Source of the DNA: Silene latifolia
Taxonomy: Eukaryota; Streptophyta; Magnoliopsida; Caryophyllales; Caryophyllaceae
Reading direction: 5' to 3'
DNA length: 64,000 bases
Assembly (NCBI RefSeq): GCF_048544455.1
Contig: NC_133536.1
Span: 23,128,152-23,192,151 of the forward strand
Position numbers and translations under genes: made by a program. Below the pieces are notes generated by a model. That model ran no database searches and had not been told where the DNA came from. It saw only the letters and a program-made list of their open reading frames with translations. Below, in pieces: positions 21,481 to 33,666 of this stretch. Every line of letters begins with the position of its first letter. The first letter of the stretch is position 1.

Positions 21481-22200
21481 GGTTGATTTCTGTCTCTGAA
21501 CTTCCGTGTTGCTTTGACTTAGTTTTAGTTACGTAATTAATTAACTATTATTCGTATTATCACCCTTAATTTCTGTTCGTTAATTCCTTTATTTATTTAT
21601 TCTTTTCTCAAATTATCCGTTTTAGATGTATTTTCGACATAAATCACTAAAACCGATGTAATTATTGTAATTTTCATTATTGTAATTATTCTTTATTGTA
21701 TTTCTTGTATTTCTTGTATCACTTGTATGCCTTCACATGTAATCAATCTTAAATTCCACTTCGACTCAAATGCATGTACTAATTACTTGTTAACCGACTT
21801 AGTCTAATCTTCACATGCTAGGATTAATCTGATGGATGTTGCATTGCATGCATATAATCGACAATATATCAAGTATAAACGATTTTCCCTAATCATTAGT
21901 AGAGGCCGCTATCGAGGCGGGCGGGATTAGGTGTTTGATCAAAAGAGCTTCCTAATACGTACCCTCACCCCTTACTCCAGATCTCTGTGAACATCCGTGT
22001 TCATTGGCATCCACGAGAGTCATTCTAGACATAGAATGCTAAGGGTAACGAGTTCTTGGTGTTCATGTCACTACTTTGTGTCTTGACATGACACGGGGTA
22101 TTCGAACGGTTTCCAATTTTCCACAATAAATTGGTGGTGACTCCACAAATGCAAAAGCTTGTTCTCTCTCCCAAGCGCCCCCGTGGGCCCATTGTCCACA

Positions 22201-22998
22201 GTTTGGCGACTCCGCTGGGGATAATACACTTACGTGTAGTCAAAAGGGTGAAACTTGAACAAGGTTAGGGAATAGTTTATACAAGACAATTGTCGGTTTT
22301 CATAACTCGGTCTTCCTAGATCGTTTATTCGGCCATCCTAGGCCCAACCCAACCCATTTGACCAATCGTCCCGTCTAAACGGTCCTAATTCCTATTTGGG
22401 CCTAAGGATGGATAGCGATTGACGTCATCCATACCATGGTGCTTACTCTTGTTTGTATCAAGGACTTTCACTACTTGAGGAAATGGACTAGGAATCAGCC
22501 TTACTCTTGTTTGGTACGAGCCTCTCCACAGATTTCGGGTTTGATTGTTCGGTATGGCAACCCACCCTTTAAACCAAAACCCATTTAAAATGCACTCAGC
22601 ATCCCGTTATAATGCTTGTATATTGTTTGTACCATACGTGATCACCCTTTTCCAAACAAAACCATGACGATTTTTGTAAAATTCAAAATCCTTCTTTAAC
22701 ATGTAAAATTTCGAACTTGGGCCTAATATTAGCGCAAAACAAGCCGAAACTCTGTCCAATTGTCGAGTCAAAATTCGGGCCTCAAAACCCATTTCAAAAC
22801 CTCACTTCGAGTCCACTCCTACAACTACACTAAAGTTGACTAGGACCAACATTTTTCAAATTTTGTCATTTCCTCAAAGCTCATTGACACAAGTGGCACA
22901 CTCCCACTTCACGAGTCGAAACATTTCTTTTCAAGTAAGTGTGCTAGAGTGGTCGATCGTGTTTTGATTCATCGTCGATCTCTTATTCAGTTTCCAAG
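22201..22998 (+). other. Primer-binding site and leader of the Tat-like element
   Basis: Immediately after the LTR comes GTTTGGCGACTCCGCTGGGG, a primer site of the kind used by Tat/Ogre elements (probably tRNA-Arg). The rest to the gag start is non-coding leader; no other feature seen. Confidence 0.7.
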
Positions 22999-23760
22999 AT
23001 GCCTGGAACAAGCGACGTGAACTTCAATCAACTCCAGGATAGTAATGATCAAATCCTAACCGCGCTAGCTCGTCTCCAAGTTACTCAAGACCAAGTGTAT
23101 GATCGCCTTGACACCATTGAGGGCCGAATATACGCCGTAGAAACGAGGATGCCTCCTCGAGAAAGTGAAATCGTTGATGACTTCGTGAATGACTTCGGGG
23201 ATGAAAACCCTACCTTGGGTATCACTGCAGCTGAGAAACGACTCCAATACTTAGAGGAGCAATTGATGTATCTTAAAGGGGATGACATTTATAGGGAGAA
23301 TAATCGCAAGTATGAGGCCGTGAGTTCCAAGTTGCCAACCAACTTCAACATGACGGATATCCCTAAATTCAAGGGGCATGAAAACCATTTGAACCATATC
23401 CGTGCCTTCAAGGATTACATGTCTATCAAAGGCATTAAACCTGAGATGTTTTTAAGGATCTTTCCTTCATCTCTTGACACCATCCCAAAGCAATGGTTCT
23501 ATTCGCTAGATCACAAGAAAATCGCTACTTGGGACGATGCCGCAATCGAGTTTGCTAAACAATATGCGGATAATGCTGAAATCCAAGTCAACATGCGCAC
23601 TTTAGAGGTTCTTACCCAAAATGACAAAGAAGGTTTCACCGATTTCCTAAGTCGGTGGAGGAAGACTAGTACTCAACTTGTTGAACGTCCGGATGAGGCT
23701 ACCCTTGTGGAGAAATTCGTGGACAACCTAAAGCCCATCTATGCAAATCATTTGAGGTAA
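22999..23760 (+). pseudogene. Tat-like gag, N-terminal part
   Basis: ATG 22999 opens 253 codons. The first 75 residues are a likely coiled coil (QDSNDQILTALARLQVTQDQ). The gag domain follows, with PKFKGHENHLNHIRAFKDYM, WFYSLDHKKIATWDD and GFTDFLSRWRKTS. It ends abruptly at TAA 23758-23760. The next few bases, in another frame, encode GHDTEKCYKLKN, which in relatives lies well downstream, so the middle of gag appears deleted at the junction near 23760. Confidence 0.85.
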
Positions 23761-23762
23761 GG

Positions 23763-24466
23763 GACATGATACAGAGAAATGCTACAAATTGAAAAATGTA
23801 CTTCAAGACATGATTGAAGACGGCCGCCTACCAATACCACCTGGAGGTAAGCCTAACAACACTAAGAATCTTCTTGGAGTTCTAGTAATTACAAATGAAG
23901 AATCTACCATAGATTGTTCACATCTCATCTCCCCAGTCGAAGATGAAGTTCATGCAATAGAAAATGAAGGGAACTACTCCACCATTTCTCCAATCATCAC
24001 CGTGTATCTACTATTTGGAGAAGATCGATTTGTTAGAGCCGCGCAGGACGAGATCATTACTATGATACTTCAAGATGATCACTTCAACCCTACCGCATTA
24101 ATCACAGAAATCAACACCAATCAGCAGAAAGGATGGAGAAAATCGATCAAGTGGACAAACAACCAAGGAAGACTCTTCAAGCTCACTACTGGAGAAGGAG
24201 AGATGTTCAAAGGAGAACCAGAAGACGATGAATTCGAGTCAGAGTCAGAGTCGGAGTCAGAGTCAGAGTCTAGAGAAGTTACTAGAGAGTCTCCTCCTGT
24301 CGTCGTTCCCACTCCCCTCGTTTCTCCTAGCCTAGTATCTAATAGCAACAATAGTTCGGGAAATGTCCCAACCGCTGTCCCTTTACCGCCACTGACCACA
24401 GATCAGATGGCTTCTTTGTTTCAACTTTTCTCAAATCTTAATATGAATAAATCAGGTTCTGCTTAA
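23763..24466 (+). pseudogene. Tat-like gag C-terminal region
   Basis: Starts in the GHDTEKC zinc-knuckle-like remnant, then KNVLQDMIEDGRLPIPPGG, an acidic middle and an E-S repeat (24233-24272, hexamer GAGTCA) before a Pro/Ser-rich tail. No retropepsin DTG/DSG motif is present here or before RT, where the protease normally lies. Frame ends with TAA at 24464-24466. Confidence 0.65.
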
Positions 24467-24484
24467 TCTTCGTGTTATCTTGAA

Positions 24485-27400
24485 TGCAATTCTGTTTACG
24501 ATGATGATGAGAATGACCCAGACCCTGACTTAATCGAGATACCTCCCTAGATAACCAAAGAAATACTACAAGAGGGGGAAGGGGGACCCGTGATAGAAGA
24601 TACTGAACCCATCAACGTAGGAACCGAACTAGAACCCCAAGAACTGAGGATAGGGACAACCCTGAGCCCCACCGAAAGGGCCAATTTCATAGACCTCCTA
24701 CACGAGTTCAAAGACGTTTTTGCTTGGTCCTACAAAGACATGCCAGGGATCGACAGGGAGATTGCAGAGCATAGAATCCCAATCAAACCAGGGTTCAAAC
24801 CCGTGAAACAGAAGCTTTGAAGAATGAGGACAGAATGGGCTCTTAAAATCAAAGAAGAAGTCGATAAACAATTCAAATTCGGGTTCATCAAAGTTTCCGA
24901 GTACTCAGACTGGGTGGCTAACATAGTACCCATACCCAAAAAGGATGGGAGAATCCGTGTTTGTGTTGACTTTAGAGACTTAAACAAAGCAAGCCCTAAG
25001 GAGGACTTTCCTCTACCACATATCGACATATTAGTGGATAATACAGCGGATCACACGTTGCTATCCTTCATGGATGGATACGCGGGATATAACCAGATCA
25101 AGATGGCCTTAGAGGACATGCATAAGACCGCCTTCGTCACTCAATGGGGAACCTACTGTTACACGGTCATGTCGTTTGGGCTAATCAACGCCGGAGCTAC
25201 ATACCAACGCACCGCAACTACCCTCTTACATGACATGATGCATAAAGAAGTTGAGGTATACGTAGATGACATGATTGTCAAGTCCAAGGAAAGAGAGGGA
25301 CATATTGCGAACCTTCGCAAATTCTTCTCGAGGCTACGGAAGTAGAACATAAGGCTCAATCCTCAGAAATGCGCATTCGGAGTGACATCTGGCAATTTCC
25401 TGGGATACGTGGTTAGCCAACGAGGTATAGAAATAGACCCTTCAAAGATCAAAGCTTTAATCGAAATGCCGCAACCTCAAACAGAGAAAGAAGTTAGGGG
25501 ATTCCTAGGCAAGGTATAATATATCAGTCGATTCATATCGAAACTCACCATGATCTGCGAACCCATATTCAAGAAGTTAAAGAAAATAGATCACACCATG
25601 TGGGATGATGACTGTCAGAAGGCTTTCGACCGAATCAAGGAAATACTAGCCAAACCGCCAGTGCTCATGCCACCTCAACGGGATCAACCTCTTGGTTTAT
25701 ATCTCACGGTAACTGAAACGGCCATGGGCGCCATGCTAGCTCAAACCGTAGGAAAAGAAGAAAGAGCCATCTACTACCTTAGTAAGAAGTTCTTGGAGTA
25801 CGAGTGCAAATACACACCACTCGAGAAGACATGCCTCGCTCTTGTGTGGGCAACGAAGAAGCTACGCCACTACATGCTTAGCTACTCCGTCAAAATATTC
25901 TCCAAAATGGATCCTGTCAAATACCTCTTCGAGAAACCCGTTCTCAATGGACGTCTAGCGAGATAGACTTTGATGCTCTCTGAGTTCGATCTTAAATATG
26001 TACCTTTGAAAGTCATAAAGGGGCGCGCCGTTGCCGAATTCTTCGCAGAAAATCCCATCAATGATGCACAAACGATAGACACTTGGTCATTCCCGGATGA
26101 GGATATACTCCAAACAGATGTAGACTCATGGGACCTCTATTTTGATGGAGCATCGAACTTAAGGGGATTTGGAATAGGAGTGTTTCTCATTTCTCCTCAA
26201 GGCGAGCATACACCAATCTCTGTCAAACTCAACTTCGAGGTGACAAATAACGCTGCAGAATACGAAGCCTGTCTCATTGGACTGCAAGCGGCAGTAAGTT
26301 TAGGCATCAAGAATCTTCGAGTACATGGGGATTCCTCTTTAATCATCAATCAAGTTACGGGATCTTGGAAAATCCGAAGCGAAAGCTTGGCGCCTTATCA
26401 AGCTAGAATAGGCCAAGTAGCCCAATTCTTCGATCAAGTAACCTACTTACATCTACCTCGAAAAGAAAATCAATTTGCGGATGCTCTTGCAAAACTCGCA
26501 TCTTTGATTAACATGCCGGATAGTATGGTAGAAATGCCTTTATGCATCGAACGACGATCAGAACCAGCCTATGTGCACCAAAGCACCGATGAAGAGGAAA
26601 TTGCGGAGGAGCCCTGGTTCCAAGCAATCCTAAACTTCAAACTCAACGACACCTATCCATTAGACATGGACAAAGGGGGACAACGCGCTATCCGCTTACT
26701 AGCTTCCCAATACGTCCTCATGCAAGGAGAGCTATACAAAAAAACACCTCTTGGTGTAATCCTACGTTGTCTTGATCATTCACAGGCACGAAAAGTGATG
26801 GAAGAAGTCCACGACGGAGAATGTGGCCCTCACATGAGTGGACCCATGATGGCAAAGAAAATCACGCGTTTAGGATACTATTGGACCATGACGGAATCTG
26901 ATTGCATCAAATATGTGAGACATTGCCATAATTGCCAAATCTTCGGGAATGTGCAACATGTTCCTCCCTCATTGCTTTACACCATGACATCTTCCTGGCC
27001 ATTTTCTGCTTGGGGAATAGACATCATCGGCAAGATCACTCCAGCTGGAATAGGAGGTCACTGTTTCATCCTAGTAGCAATAGATTATTTCACCAAGTGG
27101 GTAGAAGCGGCTTCCTACACCAGTCTTACAGCCAAGAATGTGGCAAAGTTCATACAAACCAATATCATCTGTCGATATGGTTGCCCACATGAGATCATCA
27201 GTGACAATGGATCACATTTCCAAGCCGAGACTGAACAATTGCTAGCCAAGTACAAAATCAAGCACCACCACTCCTCGCCATATAGAGCACAAACCAATGG
27301 CGCGGTAGAGGCAGCGAACAAAAACGTTGTCACGATTCTCAAGAAAATGATTGACAACTATAGAGATTGGCCGAGCAAGATACCCTTTGCTTTATGGGGA

Positions 27401-27861
27401 TATCGTACATCCGTTAGGACGCCCACTGGAGCTACTCCTTTCTATTTGACCTACGGCATGGAAGCCGTACAACCAGTCGAGCTAGAAATACCATCCTTCC
27501 GTATTTTACTCGAAAGTCAAATACCCGAAGCCGAATGGAAGAGGGACAGATACGAAGAACTCATCCTCCTGGATTAACGAAGGTTACGTGCATTACATAA
27601 TGTGCAGACATATCAGGCGCGTATCAAACGAGCCTTTAACAAAAAGGTTAAGCCAAGGAACATCAAAGAAGGAGATTTGGTCCTCAAATCAATTAGGGCT
27701 CTTTTACTTGTCGATCCACGAGGAAAATTCAAACCCAATTGGGCCGGGCCATTCCTAGTCAAGTCCATACTTCCAGGGGTGCGGTTAGGATCATAGACCT
27801 AGACGGGAACGAATTTACCAACCCAACAAACCTTAACCAATTAAAACGTTATTATGCCTAG
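24485..27861 (+). pseudogene. Tat-like pol: RT, RNase H, second RNase H, integrase
   Basis: One reading frame carries, in order: DLLHEFKDVFAWSY; RT with RVCVDFRDLNKASP and catalytic YVDD (25256-25273); connection; RNase H (ETAMGAMLAQ, LEKTCLALVW); archaeal-type RNase H (WDLYFDGASN, NNAAEYEACLIGL, HGDSSLIINQV); integrase zinc finger (HDGECGPHMSG...CHNCQ) and core (GIDIIG, SDNGSHF, EAANK); C-terminal GPF-like part (GPFLVKS). In-frame stops: TGA 24818, TAG 25343, TAA 25517, TAG 25964, TAA 27575. One frameshift near 27778 precedes the end at TAG 27859-27861. It cannot make active enzymes. Confidence 0.92.
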
Positions 27862-28403
27862 AATAGGAGCAAAAACGCGCCTCGCGTAACCTCACGTGTC
27901 GCTCTTGTGGCACAAAATAAACGGCCCATGGCCAAGCTGAATCAAGCTAATGTCATCTTGCTCTTGCATTTTGACAATTTGTCATTCTCATATCATCAAA
28001 TAAACTCAATTGCATTTTCAGAGTAAGTAAAGTACATGCTTATTTTCTAAAGTACCTTACAAGCTCTTGCTTAGAACAATTATTCTTTTACATTTACTCG
28101 AACTACACGCAAGGGTTTGATTTCATTTTTTTAATGAATACGTAGGCAATCCTTCACGGGATACAACCCACTTAATCGCTTTAAATGTAAATAGAAGGAC
28201 ATTTGCAAATGCATTTGAAATTCGACAAGAATAATGAAAAGAAAACCACAACGGTTTCATAACCAATTACCCTCTTTTATTTCATTCATAATAATAATGC
28301 GTTACATAATAAAATCATAATAAAAATAAATAGGCTAGGATTCTAAAAACCCCACCTTCTTATTACAATAATAATAATAATAAATAATAATAAAAGACAT
28401 AGG
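27862..28403. other. Spacer between converging pol and antisense gene 1
   Basis: AT-rich, non-coding, with an ATA/AAT microsatellite at 28361-28394. It must hold the 3' end signals of antisense gene 1; no clear terminator seen. Confidence 0.5.
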
Positions 28404-29237
28404 CTACTCTTCCATTTTCCTTTTGCCTTTGTCATTTTTATCATACTTCTTGTCGCGACCTCGAGCCGGATGCTCCTGCGCCACTTCCGACCTAATCACC
28501 AATGGTCTCTCTTGTGGTCTCGCTTTGCCATTCTTGCCAACCACCATCTCGACGGCAGGAGGTGTCTTCGGTTTCTTCGAAGGATGAACAACTCGAAACC
28601 CGGCTTCTTTCTCTCCCTCGGTCAGGTGCTTCTCCTTCTCCTTTTCCACCTCGCGAACCTTGTAGTCAACTGGTTCACGCTTCCTCGGTCTCTCGCGCTC
28701 CTCCGGAGCCGTGGCTCTCCTCCACCGCATATAGGAATCTGACACCCATAGAGCACTGACAGAAGAATTCAAGAACCAAATGTTCCTCTGAGCCCATTTA
28801 ATGGCCCACTCTCTTCGACTCTCCGTAGTAAGAGCCACAGCAGTCTGCGGGACAGTGTCAAGCTTCGGGATCATCTGCTTCAATCCAACCTGCCTCATCA
28901 ACCTCTCCGGGAAGATACATATCATAAACTCCAAGCCGGGAATGCGAACAGCTCGGATAGGATCCAGGGAAGATACTCCGAAGAATGATTTGAGGTGCCA
29001 CCATGGTACAATCCATCTAATTAAGGGGCCATCTTCACTATTCAACTTGTTTTCCCAGTAGTTGCACACTCGAGTGAAGTCCACCATGTATAGCCTGGTC
29101 CTCATCGCAATCGAACGAGCATGGTAAGAAGGAATATTAACTGGGGGCTCGATCAATCGAAGACGCTCCATAAGCCAGACCTGCCAAAAGCGGGTATTAA
29201 AAAACGGAAAAAAAAAAAAAAGAAAAGAAAAGAACGA

Positions 29238-29269
<32 letters not shown>

Positions 29270-29678
29270 AAAAAAAAACGAAAAAAGAGAGAAATAGAGA
29301 AAAGTATTCTTTTACCTGCAAAATAATGGGACTTCCCAAATACGGTAGGTCGCAGTTGGCTTTCCTGTTATCCAAACCCAATAGGATCTCTCCTAAACAC
29401 AGAAAAGCTGGGCTCCTGCGCAGCTCCATTTGCTCAATCAGGCTCAAAAGACGAGGGTCGCCCCTCATGTCCTCATCAACATGCCCTTGAAGGACATATA
29501 CATGCAATACGTGATGATTAGGGTCCCAATGGTCAAGACAAGCATCGAGAAACGGTTTGACTACCTTGATCAACTTCAAGCTCAAAAGTGCTCCAAAATT
29601 ATAAGCACCCATGTCATACTTCTCCACACTAGAGAACTCGTTTGTCCACTCTTTTAGACGAATTTCAAGAGTATTCAT
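28404..29678 (-). CDS. Antisense gene 1: two-exon gene, DUF7745-like, 379 aa
   Basis: Exon 1 29678-29316 (121 codons), intron 29315-29181 with GTAAAAG donor and TTTTGGCAG acceptor, exon 2 29180-28404 (258 codons plus stop). The join is phase 0 and restores WLMERLRLIEPP directly after GSPIILQ. This, with IRWIVPWWHLK and MRQVGLKQMIPKL, resembles the plant DUF7745 family found in retrotransposon extra ORFs (recognised from pattern, not searched). The C-terminal 90 residues are Lys/Glu/Arg-rich, likely nuclear. No stop or frameshift in either exon, unlike gag-pol. The unspliced frame is also open (424 codons), but intron residues are poly-Phe. A TATA box and palindrome pair lie upstream. Confidence 0.75.
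29181..29315 (-). other. Intron of antisense gene 1 with a long pyrimidine tract
   Basis: 135 bp, GT-AG on the minus strand. Positions 29208-29297 are almost pure A/G on the plus strand (T/C on the transcript), an unusually long polypyrimidine tract before the acceptor. Confidence 0.75.
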
Positions 29679-29758
29679 GATATAGGCTTATTTTGGGAGT
29701 TTTTGTGTAATAAGACGAAGAAAGACGGAAGAATTATGTGAATAAAACCTCCCTCGAC

Positions 29759-29775
29759 GTCTCTATTTATACTAA
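29759..29775 (-). promoter_or_regulatory. TATA box of antisense gene 1, identical to the LTR TATA core
   Basis: The minus strand reads TTAGTATAAATAGAGAC, 81-97 bp upstream of ATG 29678. This is the same 17-mer as the LTR promoter at 20341-20357. A shared origin of the two promoters is an inference. Confidence 0.65.
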
Positions 29776-29818
29776 AAGTTGTTTCCTAAAATCCGTCAGA
29801 ACGGACGCACTGGGGAAC

Positions 29819-29875
29819 AGGCGCAGCAGGTGCTGCGCCTCTTCGAAGGGACGCAGCTCTTGCTGCGCCTCTTCC
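29819..29875. promoter_or_regulatory. Paired GC palindrome module upstream of antisense gene 1
   Basis: TGCTGCG cores at 29831 and 29861, spacing 30 bp, same form as the LTR modules. Its near edge is 141 bp upstream of the antisense ATG and 44 bp upstream of the TATA core. Confidence 0.6.
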
Positions 29876-30639
29876 TCAACTCCTTTTCTGTGATTTTCCG
29901 CGTTGGATCTTTCCTAAACTCCTCAGCGAATAATTTCCTATTCATACGGGTTATTATTTTGGTAAATATGTCAAGTTACCATATTTCGTGTTTCCTAATT
30001 TCTCGGGCACGCATCTCGAGACGATATCGACATTTTCGTCATTTTAGCACATTTATACATTCCTTTTAATTTTCATTTTCTTTTTTTGGGAATCATTTAA
30101 CCAATTTAATTTAATTTATTCTTTTTTACATTTTGATATTTAATTATATCATTTTTTCAAACTTTACCTCTTTTCCTTTTGGGGAATCATTTCACTCTCC
30201 ACTTCAAACTTACATGTTTTTATTTTTTCTTTTTTTAGGGGGTAACCCTCCCTACCGTCCGGTCATTTCCGACCAAATTTTTGCATTTTTGCCATTTCCG
30301 ACCAAATTTTTGCATTTTCATTTCTGGTCGTACTTTTTGCATTTTCGAGTCATTGTTTCGCGCTAATTTAGGCCATATGTACAAATATATGTTCTGTGTC
30401 ATTTCTGTGTAAATTTCGGCAGCATGACGGTGTAAACCTTCATCTACGAAACCTGTTCAAAGCTAACCTGCAGGAACAAACAAAGCAACCCAGCAGCAAA
30501 GGGACTCAGGCCATCATATATACAACCAAAAAAGGATATGTACACCAAACTGGGGGCTTGAGCCCCGAAACAAGATCCAAATGTCCAAAAATGTACAAAT
30601 GTACAAAATTACAACCAAAATAAAGAAGCAACACAGAAG
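29876..30639. other. Spacer between the two antisense genes
   Basis: AT-rich and T-rich on the plus strand. It includes a near-tandem TTTCCGACCAAATTTTTGCA duplication at about 30266-30320. No coding signal recognised. It would hold the 3' UTR of antisense gene 2. Confidence 0.5.
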
Positions 30640-33600
30640 CTACTGCTCGTCGCCGTCTAGCTCAGCAACTCTCGCCTCAAGAGCAGCAACCTCGGCGTCA
30701 CGAACCTCAAGCTCCCTCAGCAAGCGAGCCGTCTCCTCTCGGGACTGGGCAAGCTCTCGCTCCAGCTCGCGCTCCCTCTGCAAACGACAAAACGGGCTCA
30801 TGTCAATCATTTCAAGCATAAAGGAAGACTAGAAAACTCAAAAATAAAGTAAACGGAAGGTTCATACCTGACGTCCTCGGCCACCAGCAAGTGCCTCGAC
30901 GGCAATACCGCGCAGCCGGTTGGCCACCCTCCACAAAGCCACAAACCGGGGTGGCGCGACCTGCATTTCAAAAGGAAAATGTTTAGCAATTGAGCAAATG
31001 TGAGTAAATGTGTTCTTACACGAAAACTATAGAAACTAGAAGGCTCACCCTCCGGATCAGATGCTGCCAATCGTCCAGGCCAGCATCTCTCACCGCCACG
31101 TCAAAGTTTTGTAGCTCGGAGATCGTCGTCATCCCCGTCATGTCGGTGTACTCAAGGGTCTCGGGGTACTCTGGGGGCTCGATGCCCGCCGCCTCGACCT
31201 CCTGCAAGATCAGATGACTTTCGTTAACTGATGATCCTTCATCATATGCTCAAACAATCAAAAATGAAAGAGGGCAAAGCACTTACCACAACCGGCCAGT
31301 ACGCCAACCTCCCATAGAGGAACGCCGAGTAGTCCTCACCAGGAAGAAGGAGGGCGTCGCCACCAACGCCAGCCAAGTCAGTCTCCCTCTCAGCCTCAGA
31401 AGGTTCCCTAAACATCGTCCGAGGAGGATCGATGGGAACCGTCAAGACATCCCGAGAGCACTGCGGAGCCAAGCGCTCTCACCCAAGTACCACACAGGAC
31501 CCATCGACGTCCTCAGCAGCAGCCGGCTCGAGCTCTTAGGTTGAAGGACCTCAGCCACGAAAGGAGGAGCGCCAGCGTACTCCTCCCAAGGCCTAGGCAC
31601 CCACTGAGAAAAGCAAGCGAAAGGTCATTCTTATGATCAGTTCTAAAAAAGAAAGAGAAAGTAAGACAGACAAATACTCACGCCGTCCAACTGAAGAGCG
31701 TTCACCTCCCGCCGACAGACGTCGTGGAAGGAACGCCGACTCCTCGTGCGGCACATCACCCAATCCCTCACGACGGGATAGGCCTTCTCCACCGGCTCCG
31801 TCCTCTTGGGCGCAAGGCCCGGGAAGTAGGAGTACACCCACGCCTGTAAATCAAGATAATCAGCAACGATCTTTCATGATTTCACAAGAAAAAGAGATGA
31901 TCTTTCATGAGAAGAAATGAAGGTTCATACCTCCAACGGCAGTCCAGGGCCGACAGCAGCAGGAGAAGTCCCCTTCTCCATCAACTCCGGACGGACCATG
32001 ACCCTCATGAAGCGGATAAGGACCGCAAAACCAGCAGTGACCCAGTCCCAACGGCCTAGGGAGCTCAGGTCAGAAAGAAAGGGAAGAAGCTTCGTCGAAA
32101 GCCTCTCGCCCCTGTCTCCGAGGTAAATCAAAGACAGAAACCACCAGAGCGACAAGCGGACTCTCTGCTCTGCAGTGCAGGGAGGAGGAGCCGTCTCCCT
32201 CCCCTCGATCACCACCAACGCCAGGGTCTTCCCCGCGAAGTAGTCCCGCACGTAAGAACTAGGCACCAAACCAGGTACCGCAGCCGCCTTCGGCGCCAAG
32301 TTCCAGCCAATCAACCTCCTGGCCTCCGCCGAGTCCACCCTCATGGCCGTCTCTGGCCACTCCACTAGCTCAGTCCCACACGGCAGACCAGAAATCATGC
32401 CGTAGTCCTCCAACGTGACCCCCACCTCACCAAAAGGCATGTGAAACGTGGAGGTCGTGTCCCAAAACCGGTCCAAGAACGCTCAGACGAGACTGAGGTT
32501 AGCCCGAAGCTTCCTCCTCGCAATGTCCCTCCAGGCCTGCACCAAGGCGCCGAACACTCCCCGCTCGATCATGGCCCGCTCCTCAGCCGACAGCCTCTCG
32601 TAGCACCCCATCGCTGTCGTGTAGCCTGAGAACGACCTGATGTTCCCGGCCTCCTATGTTGATTTGAGACAAAAGCTATCTTTAGCTCAAATAAAGGAGA
32701 AAAGGAATGACAAACAGAAATGAAAGAAGATGAATGAAGAGTTATGAATCCTATTTACCAAGCTCTTCACCGTCCTGTAGAACAGGTAACCCTCCGCAGC
32801 CCAGAGCAGGCGCCTACTGTCCCAGGTCTCAACCCACGCAGGTTCTCCCCTCAGCTGGCGACCACCTCGTCCAACGTTGGCCAATCTCGGGGCCTCCTCC
32901 TCCTCAGCAGCCTCCTCCTCTTGGACCTCGTCCTCAGCCGCCATCACCGCGGCGGTGAAAGCCTCCTCCAACGCCTCCTCAAGCACCTGAGAAGGGTCAA
33001 CAACGGTGTCTATGTCCATGGGAGCCCTCCCAGACGTAGAAGCCTCGTCACCTGCAAAATTAAAGTAAATTTAGGCCGCGTCAAGTGACGACAAGCCTTG
33101 ATTAGGGGATTTTCGGGTTTTCGGAGCTCCGAAATCGCTCTTTTCTTGCCATCTTTGGCAATTTTCCCACAACCCGTCCGCTCATGCGGTAATTTGGGTC
33201 AAGTCAAGCCTAAGTTGAAGCCTAGTCATGGGTTCGAGTCGGAATTTCAGCAGCATTTCGTTATAACGGCGATTATGCCCTAAAAAGTGTCCTGAAAAAG
33301 CCGTCACAAACCAAAATTCCGAGATGGTAGAGAGTTTACCCATCACACAAGGACTCCAAATATCAAGTTTCGTCACCAATGGGAATCCTAAGGCTATTTT
33401 CGAAGCAATTTACGGTTTCGCTGTGAAACCGTCTCAATTTCACTCAAATGCTCAAAAACTAAACGAAAATTTGAAACAAATACATGGTTATGATCCTTAT
33501 ATTACCAATTGGCCATTTACAAAGTCAATTTGGCAAGGCAAAATCATTTGGGGGAAAAGCCCCAAATTTTCGACTAATTAGGGTCGAAAACCCTAATTTT

Positions 33601-33666
33601 GTCGATCCCATTTGAGCAAATACGGAAGATAAATGCAAGATTGATACACATACCTCGATTAGTCAT
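30640..33666 (-). pseudogene. Antisense gene 2: eight-exon plant mobile domain gene, near-intact
   Basis: Exons (minus): 33666-33654, 33051-32759, 32653-31931, 31843-31682, 31603-31287, 31201-31049, 30960-30868, 30777-30640. All introns are GT-AG and all joins keep one frame, about 630 codons. Exon 3 has the plant mobile domain (PF10536) signature TFHMPFGEVGVTLEDYGMI followed by GLPCG. Exon 2 is Glu/Ala-rich; exon 8 is a charged heptad-like coiled coil (RELERELAQSREE). Plant mobile domains occur in MAIN-type nuclear silencing proteins and in transposons. Lesions: TGA in exon 3 before FLDRFW (about 32486) and a 2-bp insertion near 31477. The ATG with 13-nt exon 1 was chosen because GTATGT follows and the phase fits. 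Confidence 0.75.

Larger units (their letters stand above)
19774..22200 (+). repeat. 5' LTR (2427 bp) of the Tat-like element
   Basis: Begins TGTAGACACCTC and ends CCATTGTCCACA. It has the same length as the right copy with only scattered base changes, so insertion is fairly recent. It contains a TATA box (20345-20357) and three paired-palindrome modules. Confidence 0.95.

Noticed and set aside
28470-29061. Plus-strand frames opposite antisense gene 1
   Set aside because: Shadow frames of the minus-strand exon; no domain and codon bias follows the other strand.
32734-33088. Pro/Ser-rich plus-strand frames
   Set aside because: Shadows of the Glu-rich exon 2 of antisense gene 2.
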